DNA of 64,000 bases, from NCBI RefSeq assembly GCF_016908515.1, contig NZ_JAFBEA010000006.1, positions 1-64,000 on the forward strand, read 5' to 3'. The stretch's first letter is position 1, and every line of letters begins with the position of its first letter. The stretch is from Virgibacillus halotolerans. Its GTDB lineage: Bacteria > Bacillota > Bacilli > Bacillales > Amphibacillaceae. The notes below the pieces were generated by a model that saw nothing but the letters and a program-made list of their open reading frames with translations, was not told the origin of the DNA and ran no database searches. The translations under genes and the position numbers were made by a program. Positions 50,374-60,078 of this stretch are shown here, piece by piece.

Positions 50374-52887
50374 ATGGCTGGAATATTGACGAAAATTTTT
50401 GGTGATGGAAATAAAAAACAATTGAACCTGATTCAAAAAAGGGTTGACGAAATAGAAGCATTAGAAGCGGATATTGAAAAACTTTCCGATACAGCATTGC
50501 AGCAAAAAACGGAGGAATTCAAAGAACGCTACAACAATGGAGAAACAACCGATGATTTACTTGTCGAAGCGTTTGCGGTTGTTCGTGAAGCGTCTAAACG
50601 GGTGCTTCATATGCGCCCGTTCCCCGTTCAGATTATTGGTGCTATTGCACTCCATGAAGGCAATATTGCTGAAATGAAAACAGGGGAAGGTAAAACATTA
50701 GCATCAACCATGCCTGCCTATTTAAATGGGATTACTGGCAAAGGTGTGCATATTATTACGGTAAATGATTACTTGGCAGAACGTGACGCAAGAGAAATGG
50801 GTGTATTATATAATTTTCTTGGTTTGACTGTTGGTTTAAATGGAAACGGGTTGTCTAAAGAAGAAAAGAGAGAAGCCTATGCCTGTGATATCACTTATGG
50901 TACTAACAATGAGTATGGGTTTGATTATTTACGGGATAATATGGTGCTATATAAAGAACAAATGGTACAGAGCCCGTTGAATTTTGCCATTATTGATGAG
51001 GTCGACTCCATTTTAATTGATGAAGCCAGAACACCTTTAATTATTTCTGGCTCTGCAAAGAAATCTGCATCTTCCTATCAGCAGGCAAACGGTTTTGTAA
51101 CTACGTTGCATGCCGAAACAGATTACACGTATGATGAAAAAACAAAAGGTGTCCAACTTACAGAAGAAGGAATTAACAAGGCGGAGCGTTATTTTTCTAT
51201 AGAAAACTTATTTAACCTTGATAATGTCTCCTTAACCCATCATATTAATCAAGCATTAAAGGCGCATGTTTCGATGCACCGTGATGATGACTATGTTGTA
51301 GAAGATGATGAAGTTGTGATTGTTGATACCTTTACCGGCCGTCTGATGAAGGGCCGTCGTTATAGTGATGGGCTGCATCAGGCAATTGAGGCAAAAGAAG
51401 GATTACAAATTCAAAACGAAAGTATGACACTTGCTTCCATTACATTCCAAAACTTTTTCCGTATGTATAATAAGCTTGCAGGTATGACAGGTACTGCGAA
51501 AACAGAGGAAGAAGAATTTAGGAACATTTATAATATGGACGTTATTGCTATTCCGACAAATCAATCAATCGTACGTGATGACCGTGCAGATTTAATATAT
51601 AAATCGATGGAAGGTAAATTTCGTGCCGTTGTTGAGAATATTAAAGAACGCCATGAAACTGGACAACCAGTTTTAGTCGGTACAGTAGCTGTTGAAACAT
51701 CTGAATTAATCGCGCAGCTATTGAAAAAAGCTGGTGTCAGACATAATGTACTAAACGCTAAGAACCACTTTAGAGAGGCTGAAATTATTGAAAATGCCGG
51801 TCAAAAAGGTGCGGTTACGATAGCGACTAACATGGCTGGACGTGGAACAGATATTAAATTAGGCGAAGGTGTCAAAGAAGTTGGCGGACTCGCTGTTGTT
51901 GGTACGGAAAGACATGAATCCCGCCGAATTGATAACCAGTTGCGTGGTCGTTCCGGTCGTCAGGGAGACCCAGGGGTGACTGAGTTTTACTTATCCATGG
52001 AAGATGAACTCATGCGCCGTTTTGGCTCGGATAATTTAAAATCGATGATGGAACGTCTGGGAATGGACGATGACCAGCCAATTGAAAGTAAAATGGTTTC
52101 CAGAGCAGTTGAATCGGCACAAAAAAGGGTTGAAGGTAATAACTTTGATGCACGTAAGACGGTACTATCCTATGATGACGTACTAAGAGAACAACGTGAA
52201 ATTATTTATAAGCAGCGGTTCGATGTGATTGATTCAGATGAAAACCTGCGTGAAATTATAGAGAATATGATTGTGTCATCTGTTGAGCGCGTTGTTGCAG
52301 CACATACACAGGATGACGATGAGGATAATTGGGAACTGCAGACCATTATAGAGTATGCACATGGTAATTTATTAGATCCGGAAGACATTTCAGTGGAGGA
52401 TCTGAGAGGAATTGAGCCTGAAGAAATCACAGAACTACTGATGAAGAAAATACGGGAACGTTATGATGAAAAAGAAACGGAACTCGAACCGGATCAATTT
52501 CATGAATTTGAAAAGGTTATTTTACTACGTACCGTAGATTCGAAGTGGATGGATCATATTGACCAAATGGACCAGTTACGTCAAGGTATTCATTTACGGG
52601 CTTACGGGCAAAATGATCCATTAAGGGAATATCAGTTTGAAGGATTTGCGATGTTTGAGGAAATGATTGCAAACATTGAGGATGAGGTTGCGAAATATAT
52701 TATGAAAGCTCAAATTCGTGATAATCTAAAACGCGAGGAAGTTGTTAAAAATACACAGGCAGTTTCCGGCGACGGAGAAGAAAAGAAAAAATCGCGAAAA
52801 CCATTTGTGAAACAAGATAACATCGGCAGAAACGACCCATGCCCATGTGGCAGTGGTAAAAAATATAAAAATTGTCATGGTAAGTAA
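50374..52887 (+). CDS. secA: Preprotein translocase ATPase SecA
   Basis: SecA (837 residues) drives Sec-dependent export at SecYEG. Walker A is [12 protein letters not shown] near residue 104, and Walker B is [13 protein letters not shown] near 210. The preprotein cross-linking, helical scaffold and helicase-like domains follow ([25 protein letters not shown]). The C-terminal zinc-binding SecB-like tail [15 protein letters not shown] is intact. It is followed 61 bases later by prfB, as in B. subtilis. Confidence 0.97.
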   Translation: MAGILTKIFGDGNKKQLNLIQKRVDEIEALEADIEKLSDTALQQKTEEFKERYNNGETTDDLLVEAFAVVREASKRVLHMRPFPVQIIGAIALHEGNIAEMKTGEGKTLASTMPAYLNGITGKGVHIITVNDYLAERDAREMGVLYNFLGLTVGLNGNGLSKEEKREAYACDITYGTNNEYGFDYLRDNMVLYKEQMVQSPLNFAIIDEVDSILIDEARTPLIISGSAKKSASSYQQANGFVTTLHAETDYTYDEKTKGVQLTEEGINKAERYFSIENLFNLDNVSLTHHINQALKAHVSMHRDDDYVVEDDEVVIVDTFTGRLMKGRRYSDGLHQAIEAKEGLQIQNESMTLASITFQNFFRMYNKLAGMTGTAKTEEEEFRNIYNMDVIAIPTNQSIVRDDRADLIYKSMEGKFRAVVENIKERHETGQPVLVGTVAVETSELIAQLLKKAGVRHNVLNAKNHFREAEIIENAGQKGAVTIATNMAGRGTDIKLGEGVKEVGGLAVVGTERHESRRIDNQLRGRSGRQGDPGVTEFYLSMEDELMRRFGSDNLKSMMERLGMDDDQPIESKMVSRAVESAQKRVEGNNFDARKTVLSYDDVLREQREIIYKQRFDVIDSDENLREIIENMIVSSVERVVAAHTQDDDEDNWELQTIIEYAHGNLLDPEDISVEDLRGIEPEEITELLMKKIRERYDEKETELEPDQFHEFEKVILLRTVDSKWMDHIDQMDQLRQGIHLRAYGQNDPLREYQFEGFAMFEEMIANIEDEVAKYIMKAQIRDNLKREEVVKNTQAVSGDGEEKKKSRKPFVKQDNIGRNDPCPCGSGKKYKNCHGK

Positions 52888-52948
52888 AGCATTGGCACTC
52901 CCATATCTGGGAGTGTTTTCATGCAATTAATTAACAGAGGTGAATGTG

Positions 52949-54050
52949 ATGGAATTAGTAGAAATTAGAAATGAATTGGATAAAATTGCTTCACGCGTTG
53001 AAGATTTTAGGGGGTCTCTTTGACTTAGATGTCAAAAAGGAACGAATAGAAGAGCTGGAAATGCGAATGGCAACACCTGACTTTTGGAATAATCAGGATG
53101 AGGCACAAAAAGTAATTGATGAAGTGAATGGGTTAAAAAGTTATGTCAATAAATTTGAGGAAATTGAAGAAGGTCTGGACGATCTCGAAGTAACGTATGA
53201 GTTAGTGAAGGAAGAAGAAGATCAGGAATTGTTTGAAGAACTCAATCAAGAAGTAACCGAACTAATCAAAGAGATCAATAACTTTGAATTACAAATGCTT
53301 TTAAGCGAACCCTATGATGCGAATAACGCTATACTTGAATTGCACCCAGGTGCAGGTGGAACAGAGTCCCAGGACTGGGCCAGCCTACTCTTGCGCATGT
53401 ATCAGCGCTGGGCAGAGAACAAGAATTTCAAAGTGGAGACACTAAATTATTTGCCTGGTGATGAAGCAGGTGTAAAAAGCGTAACATTATTAATTAAAGG
53501 ACATAACGCATATGGTTATTTGAAAGCGGAAAAGGGTGTGCATCGCTTGGTCCGTATTTCACCATTTGATTCTTCCGGACGTCGTCATACATCTTTTGTA
53601 TCCTGCGATGTATTGCCAGAAATGACTGAGGATACGGGAATTGAAATTAGATCAGAGGATCTTAATATAGATACGTACCGCGCAAGTGGAGCTGGAGGCC
53701 AGCATGTAAACACGACGGACTCGGCTGTAAGAATTACCCACATCCCAACAAATATTATTGTGACATGTCAAAATGAACGATCACAAATTAAGAACAGGGA
53801 AGCTGCAATGAAGATGCTTAAATCAAAATTGCATCAGGTGGAAATTGAAAGACAGCAGGAAGAAATTTCTGCTATCCGGGGAGAACAAAAAGAAATTGGT
53901 TGGGGCAGTCAAATTCGATCTTATATCTTCCATCCATACTCGATGGTCAAGGACCACCGCACACATTTAGATATTGGAAATACCCAAGGGGTGATGGACG
54001 GGGACATTGATCCGTTTATCGATGCCTATTTAAGATCACAAATTGATTAA
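52949..54050 (+). CDS. prfB: Peptide chain release factor 2, with programmed +1 frameshift
   Basis: RF2 (366 residues after frameshifting) recognises UGA and UAA and releases the peptide. The first 24 codons run from ATG 52949 (AGAGGTG site) to an in-frame TGA at 53021-53023. Synthesis continues in the +1 frame from GAC 53022. The [15 protein letters not shown] segment bears the catalytic GGQ. The frameshift makes RF2 levels self-regulating. The length equals that of B. subtilis RF2. Confidence 0.95.
53009..53024 (+). promoter_or_regulatory. RF2 programmed frameshift site
   Basis: An internal Shine-Dalgarno-like AGGGGG lies just before CTT TGA C. The peptidyl-tRNA slips from CTT (53018-53020) to TTT (53019-53021) when RF2 is scarce. 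This is the canonical bacterial prfB recoding signal. Confidence 0.95.
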
Positions 54051-54239
54051 TCACAAGCTATATTTGTTATCAATCAGATTAGTTAATTTCATAAATTTGT
54101 CATAAACAGTTGAATCATTGATGCCATAAGGTTAGATGGCAATCGAAAGAACAATTATTTTAGACGATGTTTTAAAATGGCGAAATTAGGTTATAATGTA
54201 CATGATAACTTATCTACAATTTGTGAGGGGGATTTATTA

Positions 54240-54578
54240 ATGAAAAAATGGTTATTTGCAGTTTTATTCGGCTCGGCTCTTGTACTTGGTGCATGTGGTG
54301 GGGGCGGAGATGATGGTGCTAGTGAAGATAAAGGTGAAGATAACGGCGCTGTAGATAGTGCAGCAGCGGAAGATATATTCAAAAGCAATTGTTCTTCATG
54401 CCATGGCGCAGACCTCTCCGGTGGTGCAGGACCTGACTTAACAAAAGTTGGCGCTGACCATTCCAAAGCAGACATTGAGGATATCATCCAAAATGGTAAA
54501 GGCGGTATGCCAGCTCAGAAACAAGTAACTGGTGATGACTTGGATACACTTGCAAGTTGGTTAGCGGAAAAGAAATAA
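54240..54578 (+). CDS. cccB: Cytochrome c-551, lipoprotein
   Basis: A 112-residue small c-type cytochrome anchored as a lipoprotein outside the membrane. The lipobox LVLGAC ends at Cys19, followed by a Gly/Asp/Glu linker. The haem-binding CSSCHG is near residue 49, and the sixth ligand is probably Met in GKGGMPAQ near 92. It passes electrons to cytochrome oxidase. The frame is open to 54177, but a GAGGGGG site and the signal peptide mark ATG 54240. Position between prfB and ftsE as in B. subtilis. Confidence 0.93.
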   Translation: MKKWLFAVLFGSALVLGACGGGGDDGASEDKGEDNGAVDSAAAEDIFKSNCSSCHGADLSGGAGPDLTKVGADHSKADIEDIIQNGKGGMPAQKQVTGDDLDTLASWLAEKK

Positions 54579-54604
54579 TTAATCTTAAGTTCGTGTAATA
54601 TTAG

Positions 54605-54641
54605 AGACTTGACTTCCAAAAAAAGAGGTCAAGTCTTTTTT
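54605..54641 (+). terminator. Terminator after cccB
   Basis: AGACTTGAC (54605-54613) pairs with GTCAAGTCT (54628-54636), followed by six T. Confidence 0.85.
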
Positions 54642-54718
54642 GTATGCTAATTTCTGATCAAATTAACAGGGCAGTAATGTTTGAAATACAAATGTAATAA
54701 TTTTATAGCCAAAAAACA

Positions 54719-54737
54719 TGTCGAAAGATGTTATACT
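54719..54737 (+). promoter_or_regulatory. ftsE upstream region: TATACT with Spo0A-box-like TGTCGAAA
   Basis: TGTCGAAA (54719-54726) lies 5 bases before TATACT (54732-54737), a possible -10 about 110 bases upstream of ftsE. No clear -35 is seen. If the box is used, Spo0A would bind across the promoter spacer. Confidence 0.35.
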
Positions 54738-54846
54738 GTAAAAAGCAATACGGAAAAAGGTCGATTGCTTCTACGATTGTACATATAAAAGAACAAAAAT
54801 CGATACCAGTAGCAACACTAAAACAATAAAAAGGTTTGATATACGT

Positions 54847-55533
54847 ATGATATTAATGAAAGATGTTTATAAAACATACTCCAACGGGGTTACTGCTCTA
54901 AATAGTTTAAATGTTGATATTGATCAAGGTGAATTTGTATACATTGTTGGTCCAAGCGGAGCCGGTAAATCCACTTTTGTAAAGTTAATTTACAGAGAGG
55001 AAAGGCCTACCACTGGATCTGTTTTTATTAATAATGTAGATTTAAGCACATTGAAAGAACGTAAAGTTCCTTACTTGCGGAGGGACGTAGGTGTTATATT
55101 TCAGGATTTTAAGTTACTACCTAAACTAACAATCTATGAAAATATTGCATTTGCACTCGAGGTCATTGAGGAATCGCCACGCGCGATTCGCAAACGGGTC
55201 ATGGAAGTGTTGGAACAAGTTGGATTAAAAAATAAGGCAAGAGCGATACCGGACGAGCTATCAGGTGGAGAACAGCAGCGGGTTTCTATTGCCCGGGCAA
55301 TTGTTAATCACCCTAAAATTGTTATTGCGGATGAGCCCACAGGAAACCTGGACCCAGATACTTCATGGGAAATCATGCGTACATTTGAAAAAATAAATGC
55401 AAGTGGAACAACAATTATTATGGCAACACATAGTAAAGAGATTGTTAATACGATTAAAAAGCGTGTGATAGCCATCGAAGGCGGACTAATTGTTAGGGAC
55501 GAGAATCGGGGAGAGTATGGCTATGAAATTTAG
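54847..55533 (+). CDS. ftsE: Cell-division ABC transporter ATPase FtsE
   Basis: FtsE (228 residues) is the ATPase of FtsEX, which activates peptidoglycan hydrolases at the membrane rather than moving a solute. Walker A is GPSGAGKSTFV near residue 37, signature LSGGEQQRVSIARA near 138, Walker B IVIADEPTGNLD, and H-loop MATHSKE. Its end overlaps ftsX by 11 bases, indicating coupled translation. Confidence 0.96.
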   Translation: MILMKDVYKTYSNGVTALNSLNVDIDQGEFVYIVGPSGAGKSTFVKLIYREERPTTGSVFINNVDLSTLKERKVPYLRRDVGVIFQDFKLLPKLTIYENIAFALEVIEESPRAIRKRVMEVLEQVGLKNKARAIPDELSGGEQQRVSIARAIVNHPKIVIADEPTGNLDPDTSWEIMRTFEKINASGTTIIMATHSKEIVNTIKKRVIAIEGGLIVRDENRGEYGYEI

Positions 55534-56416
55534 AACAATGACACGCCATATACGTGAAGGGTTTAAAAATATTGCACGTAATGGTTGGATGACAGTCGCT
55601 TCTATTGCTGCGGTAACAACAACTTTGATTTTAGTAGGTGCATTTTTGGCATTAATGCTGAACTTGAATCAAATGGCAAATAAAGTAGAAGAAGACGTAA
55701 AAATAAATACATTAATAGATAGAACTGCAGATCCGGATGTTATTACAGAGCTAGGCAAAGAAATTAAAGATATTAATGGAATAGACTCGGTTGTATTTTC
55801 GTCTAATGATGAAGAACTGGAAAAATTAATCAATAGTATGGGGGACGATGGAAAATCCTGGGAGTTGTTTGAACAGGATAACCCGTTAAACCATGTTTAT
55901 ATTATCAGGGCGCAAAACCCTGAAGATACAATGAAGATAGCGGAAAAAGTTGAAAAACTCGATGGTGTTCAGGAGGTCAACTACGGAGAAGATGTAGTTC
56001 AGCGCTTATTCGAGTTTAATAAGTACGCGAGAAACATCGGACTAGTTTTAATTATTGGATTGGTATTTACAGCGATTTTCCTTATCTCCAATACGATTAA
56101 AATTACTATTATGGCCCGGAGCAGAGAGATTGGAATTATGAAATTGGTTGGAGCAACCAATGGATTCATTAGATGGCCATTCTTTGTGGAAGGCTTGCTG
56201 CTTGGTGTGATTGGATCGATTATTCCGATTGGAGTTGTTTTAGGCGGATATGATTACTTAGAGAAAGTTGTTAGTGGACAAAACAAATATGCCTTTGTGG
56301 ATATATTACCGTTTAATCCATTTGCATGGCAACTTTCCCTTATTATTCTAGCAATCGGTGCACTCATTGGTACATGGGGAAGCGTAATGAGTATCCGGAA
56401 GTTCCTAAAAGTATAA
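55523..56416 (+). CDS. ftsX: Cell-division ABC transporter permease FtsX
   Basis: FtsX (297 residues) has four transmembrane segments with a large extracellular loop (about 60-170) after the first, which contacts the hydrolase. The cytoplasmic N-terminus (RHIREGFKNIARNGWMT) and the MARSREIGIMKLVGATNGFIRWPF coupling segment are typical. ATG 55523 is chosen because GGGGAG is correctly spaced for it; ATG 55517 is possible. A secreted M23 hydrolase is encoded 62 bases downstream. Confidence 0.95.
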   Translation: MKFRTMTRHIREGFKNIARNGWMTVASIAAVTTTLILVGAFLALMLNLNQMANKVEEDVKINTLIDRTADPDVITELGKEIKDINGIDSVVFSSNDEELEKLINSMGDDGKSWELFEQDNPLNHVYIIRAQNPEDTMKIAEKVEKLDGVQEVNYGEDVVQRLFEFNKYARNIGLVLIIGLVFTAIFLISNTIKITIMARSREIGIMKLVGATNGFIRWPFFVEGLLLGVIGSIIPIGVVLGGYDYLEKVVSGQNKYAFVDILPFNPFAWQLSLIILAIGALIGTWGSVMSIRKFLKV

Positions 56417-56478
56417 ATATAAAATAAAAAACAACAAATACAGATCGTATTATGTTCAAGTGGAAGGGGATTTACGAG

Positions 56479-57948
56479 GTGAAGAAAGTTTACTCGTTTG
56501 CGCTGATTTCTGTTTTGTTCCTTACAACAGTTACCGTAAATGTTGGTCAAGCATCAGCAGAATCAATTGACGGTTTAAAAAATAAAATTAATGAACTGGA
56601 AAAAGAACAAGAAGAATTAAATAAAAAACAAGGCAATATTGATAATGATAAGTCAGAGGTAGACGGAGATATAGATAAAAATCTCGGTAAACAAAGTGAC
56701 GTTTCATCGGAAATTAATGATATCGATGAAAAATTATCCAACACAGAAAGTGATATTGATAATAAGGAAAATGAAATAACAGAAACGAATCAGAAAATAG
56801 AGGATCTAAAGAATAGAATAGAAGCTTTAAAAGAAGAGATTATTGTTTTAAAAGAACGGATTGAAAAACGGGAAGCATTATTAAAGGATCGCCTGCGCGC
56901 TATTCAACAAACTGGCGGAGATATGAAATATATTGAAGTGATTTTGGGTTCCAAAAGCTTTGGCGATTTTATCAGCAGATCTGGTGCGGTTAACACAATT
57001 ATGAACCAGGATAAAACAATTATGGAAGAACAAACTGCTGACAAACTTGCATTAGAAGACAACAAAAAAGAAGTTGAAAGCAGCAAAGTAGAGGTAGAAG
57101 AAAGAAAAGTTGCCCTTGAGGACCAAAAGAAAGAATTGGTTGCACTTAAAGGACAATTGGACGAGCAAAAAGATCAACGAAAAACATTGATGGCGCAACT
57201 CGAAGAAGAGCATGAAGATTTGGAAGATCATAAACTATCGCTTGAGGAAGAAAAGCAAATTCTAGCTGCACAAACTGATGCAAACAAAAAAGCGGTACAA
57301 CTTGCTGAACAAGAAAAGGGTAACCTGGAACAACTAGCGAAAGAAAAAGCGGCAAAAGAAAAAGCTGCCGAGGAAAAGGCGGCCAAAGAACAAGCAGAAA
57401 AGGAACAGCAACAAGCACAAGCTAAAGAGAAAAGCGCTGGTTCCAACAACTCCAGTTCTAAATCGGAATCCAGTTCAAGCAAGACTGCAAGTACAGCTAG
57501 TGCACCAGCATCTACGCCATCATCAAGTGGTGGGGGCGGGAAGTTTATCTGGCCTGCAAATGGTCCTAAAACTTCTGACTATGGTTGGCGGTCCCACCCG
57601 ATATCTGGCGGAAAAAAACTCCATGCAGGGATGGATATCGGTGTTGGAATTGGGACACCACTACAGGCTGCGGCTTCTGGTGTTGTAATTTCGGCAGGCG
57701 CAATGAACGGTTATGGGAACACGATTATGATATCTCATTCGATAGATGGACAAAGCTATACAACGCTATATGCTCATTTAGATAGTGTCTCTGTTTCAGC
57801 TGGACAACACGTTAGTCAAGGACAAACAATTGGTGCTACAGGAAACACAGGCGGATCTACCGGACCGCATCTACATTTCGAAATCCATGAGGGTGGCTGG
57901 AATGCAGCAAAAAGTAATTCTGTGGATCCATTAAAATATTTGCGTTAA
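56479..57948 (+). CDS. Secreted coiled-coil peptidoglycan hydrolase, M23 family (EnvC/CwlO-like)
   Basis: A 489-residue exported murein hydrolase or hydrolase activator. A signal peptide ends near GQASA (27). Two long coiled coils (about 30-110 and 165-320) are followed by a Ser/Ala-rich linker and a C-terminal M23/LytM endopeptidase domain. The zinc ligands are present (HAGMDIG and HLHFEIH), so it could be active. The coiled-coil part is that of CwlO/PcsB/EnvC partners of FtsX. In B. subtilis the FtsEX-controlled CwlO has an NlpC/P60 domain instead and lies elsewhere. GTG 56479 fits AAGGGGA. Confidence 0.88.
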   Translation: MKKVYSFALISVLFLTTVTVNVGQASAESIDGLKNKINELEKEQEELNKKQGNIDNDKSEVDGDIDKNLGKQSDVSSEINDIDEKLSNTESDIDNKENEITETNQKIEDLKNRIEALKEEIIVLKERIEKREALLKDRLRAIQQTGGDMKYIEVILGSKSFGDFISRSGAVNTIMNQDKTIMEEQTADKLALEDNKKEVESSKVEVEERKVALEDQKKELVALKGQLDEQKDQRKTLMAQLEEEHEDLEDHKLSLEEEKQILAAQTDANKKAVQLAEQEKGNLEQLAKEKAAKEKAAEEKAAKEQAEKEQQQAQAKEKSAGSNNSSSKSESSSSKTASTASAPASTPSSSGGGGKFIWPANGPKTSDYGWRSHPISGGKKLHAGMDIGVGIGTPLQAAASGVVISAGAMNGYGNTIMISHSIDGQSYTTLYAHLDSVSVSAGQHVSQGQTIGATGNTGGSTGPHLHFEIHEGGWNAAKSNSVDPLKYLR

Positions 57949-57996
57949 ATTTTTAAGTGTTCTTTTTTAATAAAACATGTATAAACTAAATAGTGG

Positions 57997-58030
57997 AAAG
58001 GCATCGCCCATTACGGTGCGATGTCTTTTT
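57997..58030 (+). terminator. Terminator after the M23 hydrolase gene
   Basis: An 11-bp stem with one G-T pair (57997-58007 with 58018-58028) ends in a T run, 48 bases after the stop. Confidence 0.8.
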
Positions 58031-58137
58031 TTAAAATGATGTAGAGTAAACCATAGTCAGAATGGGTCGTTCGTGATATGCTTTTGTATATTATATAGCG
58101 CATTCAGTGAAAGCATTAGATAAGTTGGGGTGAAAAG

Positions 58138-59604
58138 ATGAATTTTAAAAAGGCACATATTGTTCTTTTATTGATTGCTGCTTTGGTTTTAGGGTTTGCC
58201 GGGGCGTATACTGGTGTAAAAATGGCTCAGCCTAGTGAATCTGAAAACACAACGAATCAGCAGCAGAAAGAGGATGCATCCACTGCACAAGGTGACCAGA
58301 AAGAAGTAAGTCTTCCAGAAGACATGGATAAAATTGGCCAGGCCATCAGTTTAATCAAACAAAATTATTTGGAAGGCGCTGAAGACCAACAATTGGTTGA
58401 AGGGGCAATCCAGGGAATGCTCGCAACGCTGGACGATCCGTATAGTACTTATATGGATGTGGAAATGATGAAAGAGTTTGATGAACAAATAGAATCTTCT
58501 TTTGAAGGTATTGGGGCGGAAGTAAGCAAGGTTAATGATGTTGTAACCATCGTGTCCCCAATCAAAGATTCACCTGCTGAAAAGGCCGGATTAAGACCAA
58601 ATGATCAGGTGTTGTCAGTTGACGATGAAAGTTTGGATGGTTTAGATTTAAATGAAGCAGTTAATAAAATTCGTGGTGAAAAAGGCTCGAAGGTCGTAAT
58701 AAAAATCCAACGAGCGGGGTCCGAAGAACCATTTGAAGTTGAACTTACGCGTGATAAGATACCGGTTGAAACGGTATATAATGATGTAAAAACGATTGAT
58801 GGCAAGAAGACTGGTGTACTGGAAGTCACCAATTTCTCTGAACACACTGCTGAGGAATTTGAAGAGCAATTAACGCAGTTAGAGGATGATGGCATTGAGG
58901 GATTGGTCATCGATGTTCGTGGAAATCCGGGCGGGCTTCTAGATGTTGTTGAAGACATGCTAGCGTTGTTTATTCCAAAGGATATGCCATATATGCAAAT
59001 AGAGGATCAGAACGGTGAAAAAACACCTTATTACTCTGATCTGGATAAAAAGAAAGATTATCCAATTAATGTAGTCGTTGATGAGGGAAGTGCATCTGCA
59101 TCAGAAATTCTAGCGGTTGCGATGAAGGAAGCAGGATATGATATTGTTGGTGATACCAGCTTTGGAAAAGGAACTGTCCAACAAGCTGTTCCATTGGGAG
59201 ATGGCAGTACAATTAAGCTTACATTCTTTAAATGGCTTTCACCAAAGGGTAATTGGATCAATGAAAAAGGTGTTGAGCCGACAGTAGCAGTTTCTCAACC
59301 AGATTATTTCTATACAAATCCGATTCAAATAGATAAACCATTAACATACGATCATACCGATAAGAAAATAGCGAATGTACAAACCATGTTAAGCGGGCTT
59401 GGTTATGACACAGGACGTACGGATGGTTATTTCAATAAAGAAACGGAAGCTGCAGTTAAACAATTTCAAAAAGAGAATGATGCGAAATCAACGGGCGAAA
59501 TTGACAAAGACACTGCAGGCATGATAGAAGCAGAAATTATGCAGAGAATTCGTGATGGTAAAGATGATAAGCAATTGGAAAAAGCATTAGATGAGCTATA
59601 TTAA
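58138..59604 (+). CDS. ctpB: Carboxy-terminal processing protease CtpB
   Basis: A 488-residue S41 serine protease, exported, with an N-terminal membrane anchor (about 8-26). A PDZ domain (about 115-205) and the protease domain follow, with the catalytic Ser in EGSASASEILA and Lys in SFGKGTVQQ. The C-terminal peptidoglycan-binding domain (about 400-470) has GLGYDTGRTDGYF. In B. subtilis CtpB (YvjB) cleaves SpoIVFA and helps activate sigma-K during sporulation. Position after ftsEX is conserved. Confidence 0.93.
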   Translation: MNFKKAHIVLLLIAALVLGFAGAYTGVKMAQPSESENTTNQQQKEDASTAQGDQKEVSLPEDMDKIGQAISLIKQNYLEGAEDQQLVEGAIQGMLATLDDPYSTYMDVEMMKEFDEQIESSFEGIGAEVSKVNDVVTIVSPIKDSPAEKAGLRPNDQVLSVDDESLDGLDLNEAVNKIRGEKGSKVVIKIQRAGSEEPFEVELTRDKIPVETVYNDVKTIDGKKTGVLEVTNFSEHTAEEFEEQLTQLEDDGIEGLVIDVRGNPGGLLDVVEDMLALFIPKDMPYMQIEDQNGEKTPYYSDLDKKKDYPINVVVDEGSASASEILAVAMKEAGYDIVGDTSFGKGTVQQAVPLGDGSTIKLTFFKWLSPKGNWINEKGVEPTVAVSQPDYFYTNPIQIDKPLTYDHTDKKIANVQTMLSGLGYDTGRTDGYFNKETEAAVKQFQKENDAKSTGEIDKDTAGMIEAEIMQRIRDGKDDKQLEKALDELY

Positions 59605-59864
59605 GACTGTTTCTTAAAAAAAATTTTAAGTAATGAATCTTAAAAGTCGGTATAAATTGTGACTAATTGGAATGTTGCTTTTCGCAGGAGTTGACTACCA
59701 TCCGTTTCAATCAACGGTTATAAATGGGATCTGGCATTCATTGCACAATAATAGCGAAGTGTATTTCCGAAGCGGTAAGACAAGAAACTCGGGTTTATTC
59801 CGTCGCAGTTTATATCAATAGCAACAAAGAATACGAAAACAGCCTATATTGATTGCTTAGTAGG

Positions 59865-59893
59865 AAATCCGCGGGTACTGCCCGCGGATTTTC
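59865..59893 (+). terminator. Terminator in the ctpB-minJ gap
   Basis: A perfect 11-bp stem AAATCCGCGGG (59865-59875) with 59881-59891 and a TT tail. It lies 260 bases after ctpB. The preceding 59605-59864 contains no gene I can support. Downstream, TTCGACA (59938-59944, a Spo0A-box-like site on the minus strand) and TGA-TATATT (59978-59986, possible extended -10) precede minJ. Confidence 0.65.
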
Positions 59894-60078
59894 ATATGGA
59901 ATGAACTGATTATTTCTGCTTCAACAAATAGGAAAAATTCGACAAATACCGAATATATTATTACAATAATAGAAAAGTGATATATTTTAAAAAACAATTA
60001 GGAAAAGAAGATGTCTATCGTTGAAATCAGATGATAAGGTATTCTCACAGATAACAGCTTTGCTGGAAGGTGATCATT

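Noticed and set aside
52971-54050. Release factor 2 starting at 52971 as a separate short gene, or a frameshift mutation
   Set aside because: The AGGGGG and CTT TGA C signal is the standard programmed frameshift; the true start is ATG 52949.
59605-59864. Possible small gene between ctpB and minJ
   Set aside because: No frame with a start, ribosome binding site and coding-like content was found; the region is AT-rich with a terminator at its end.
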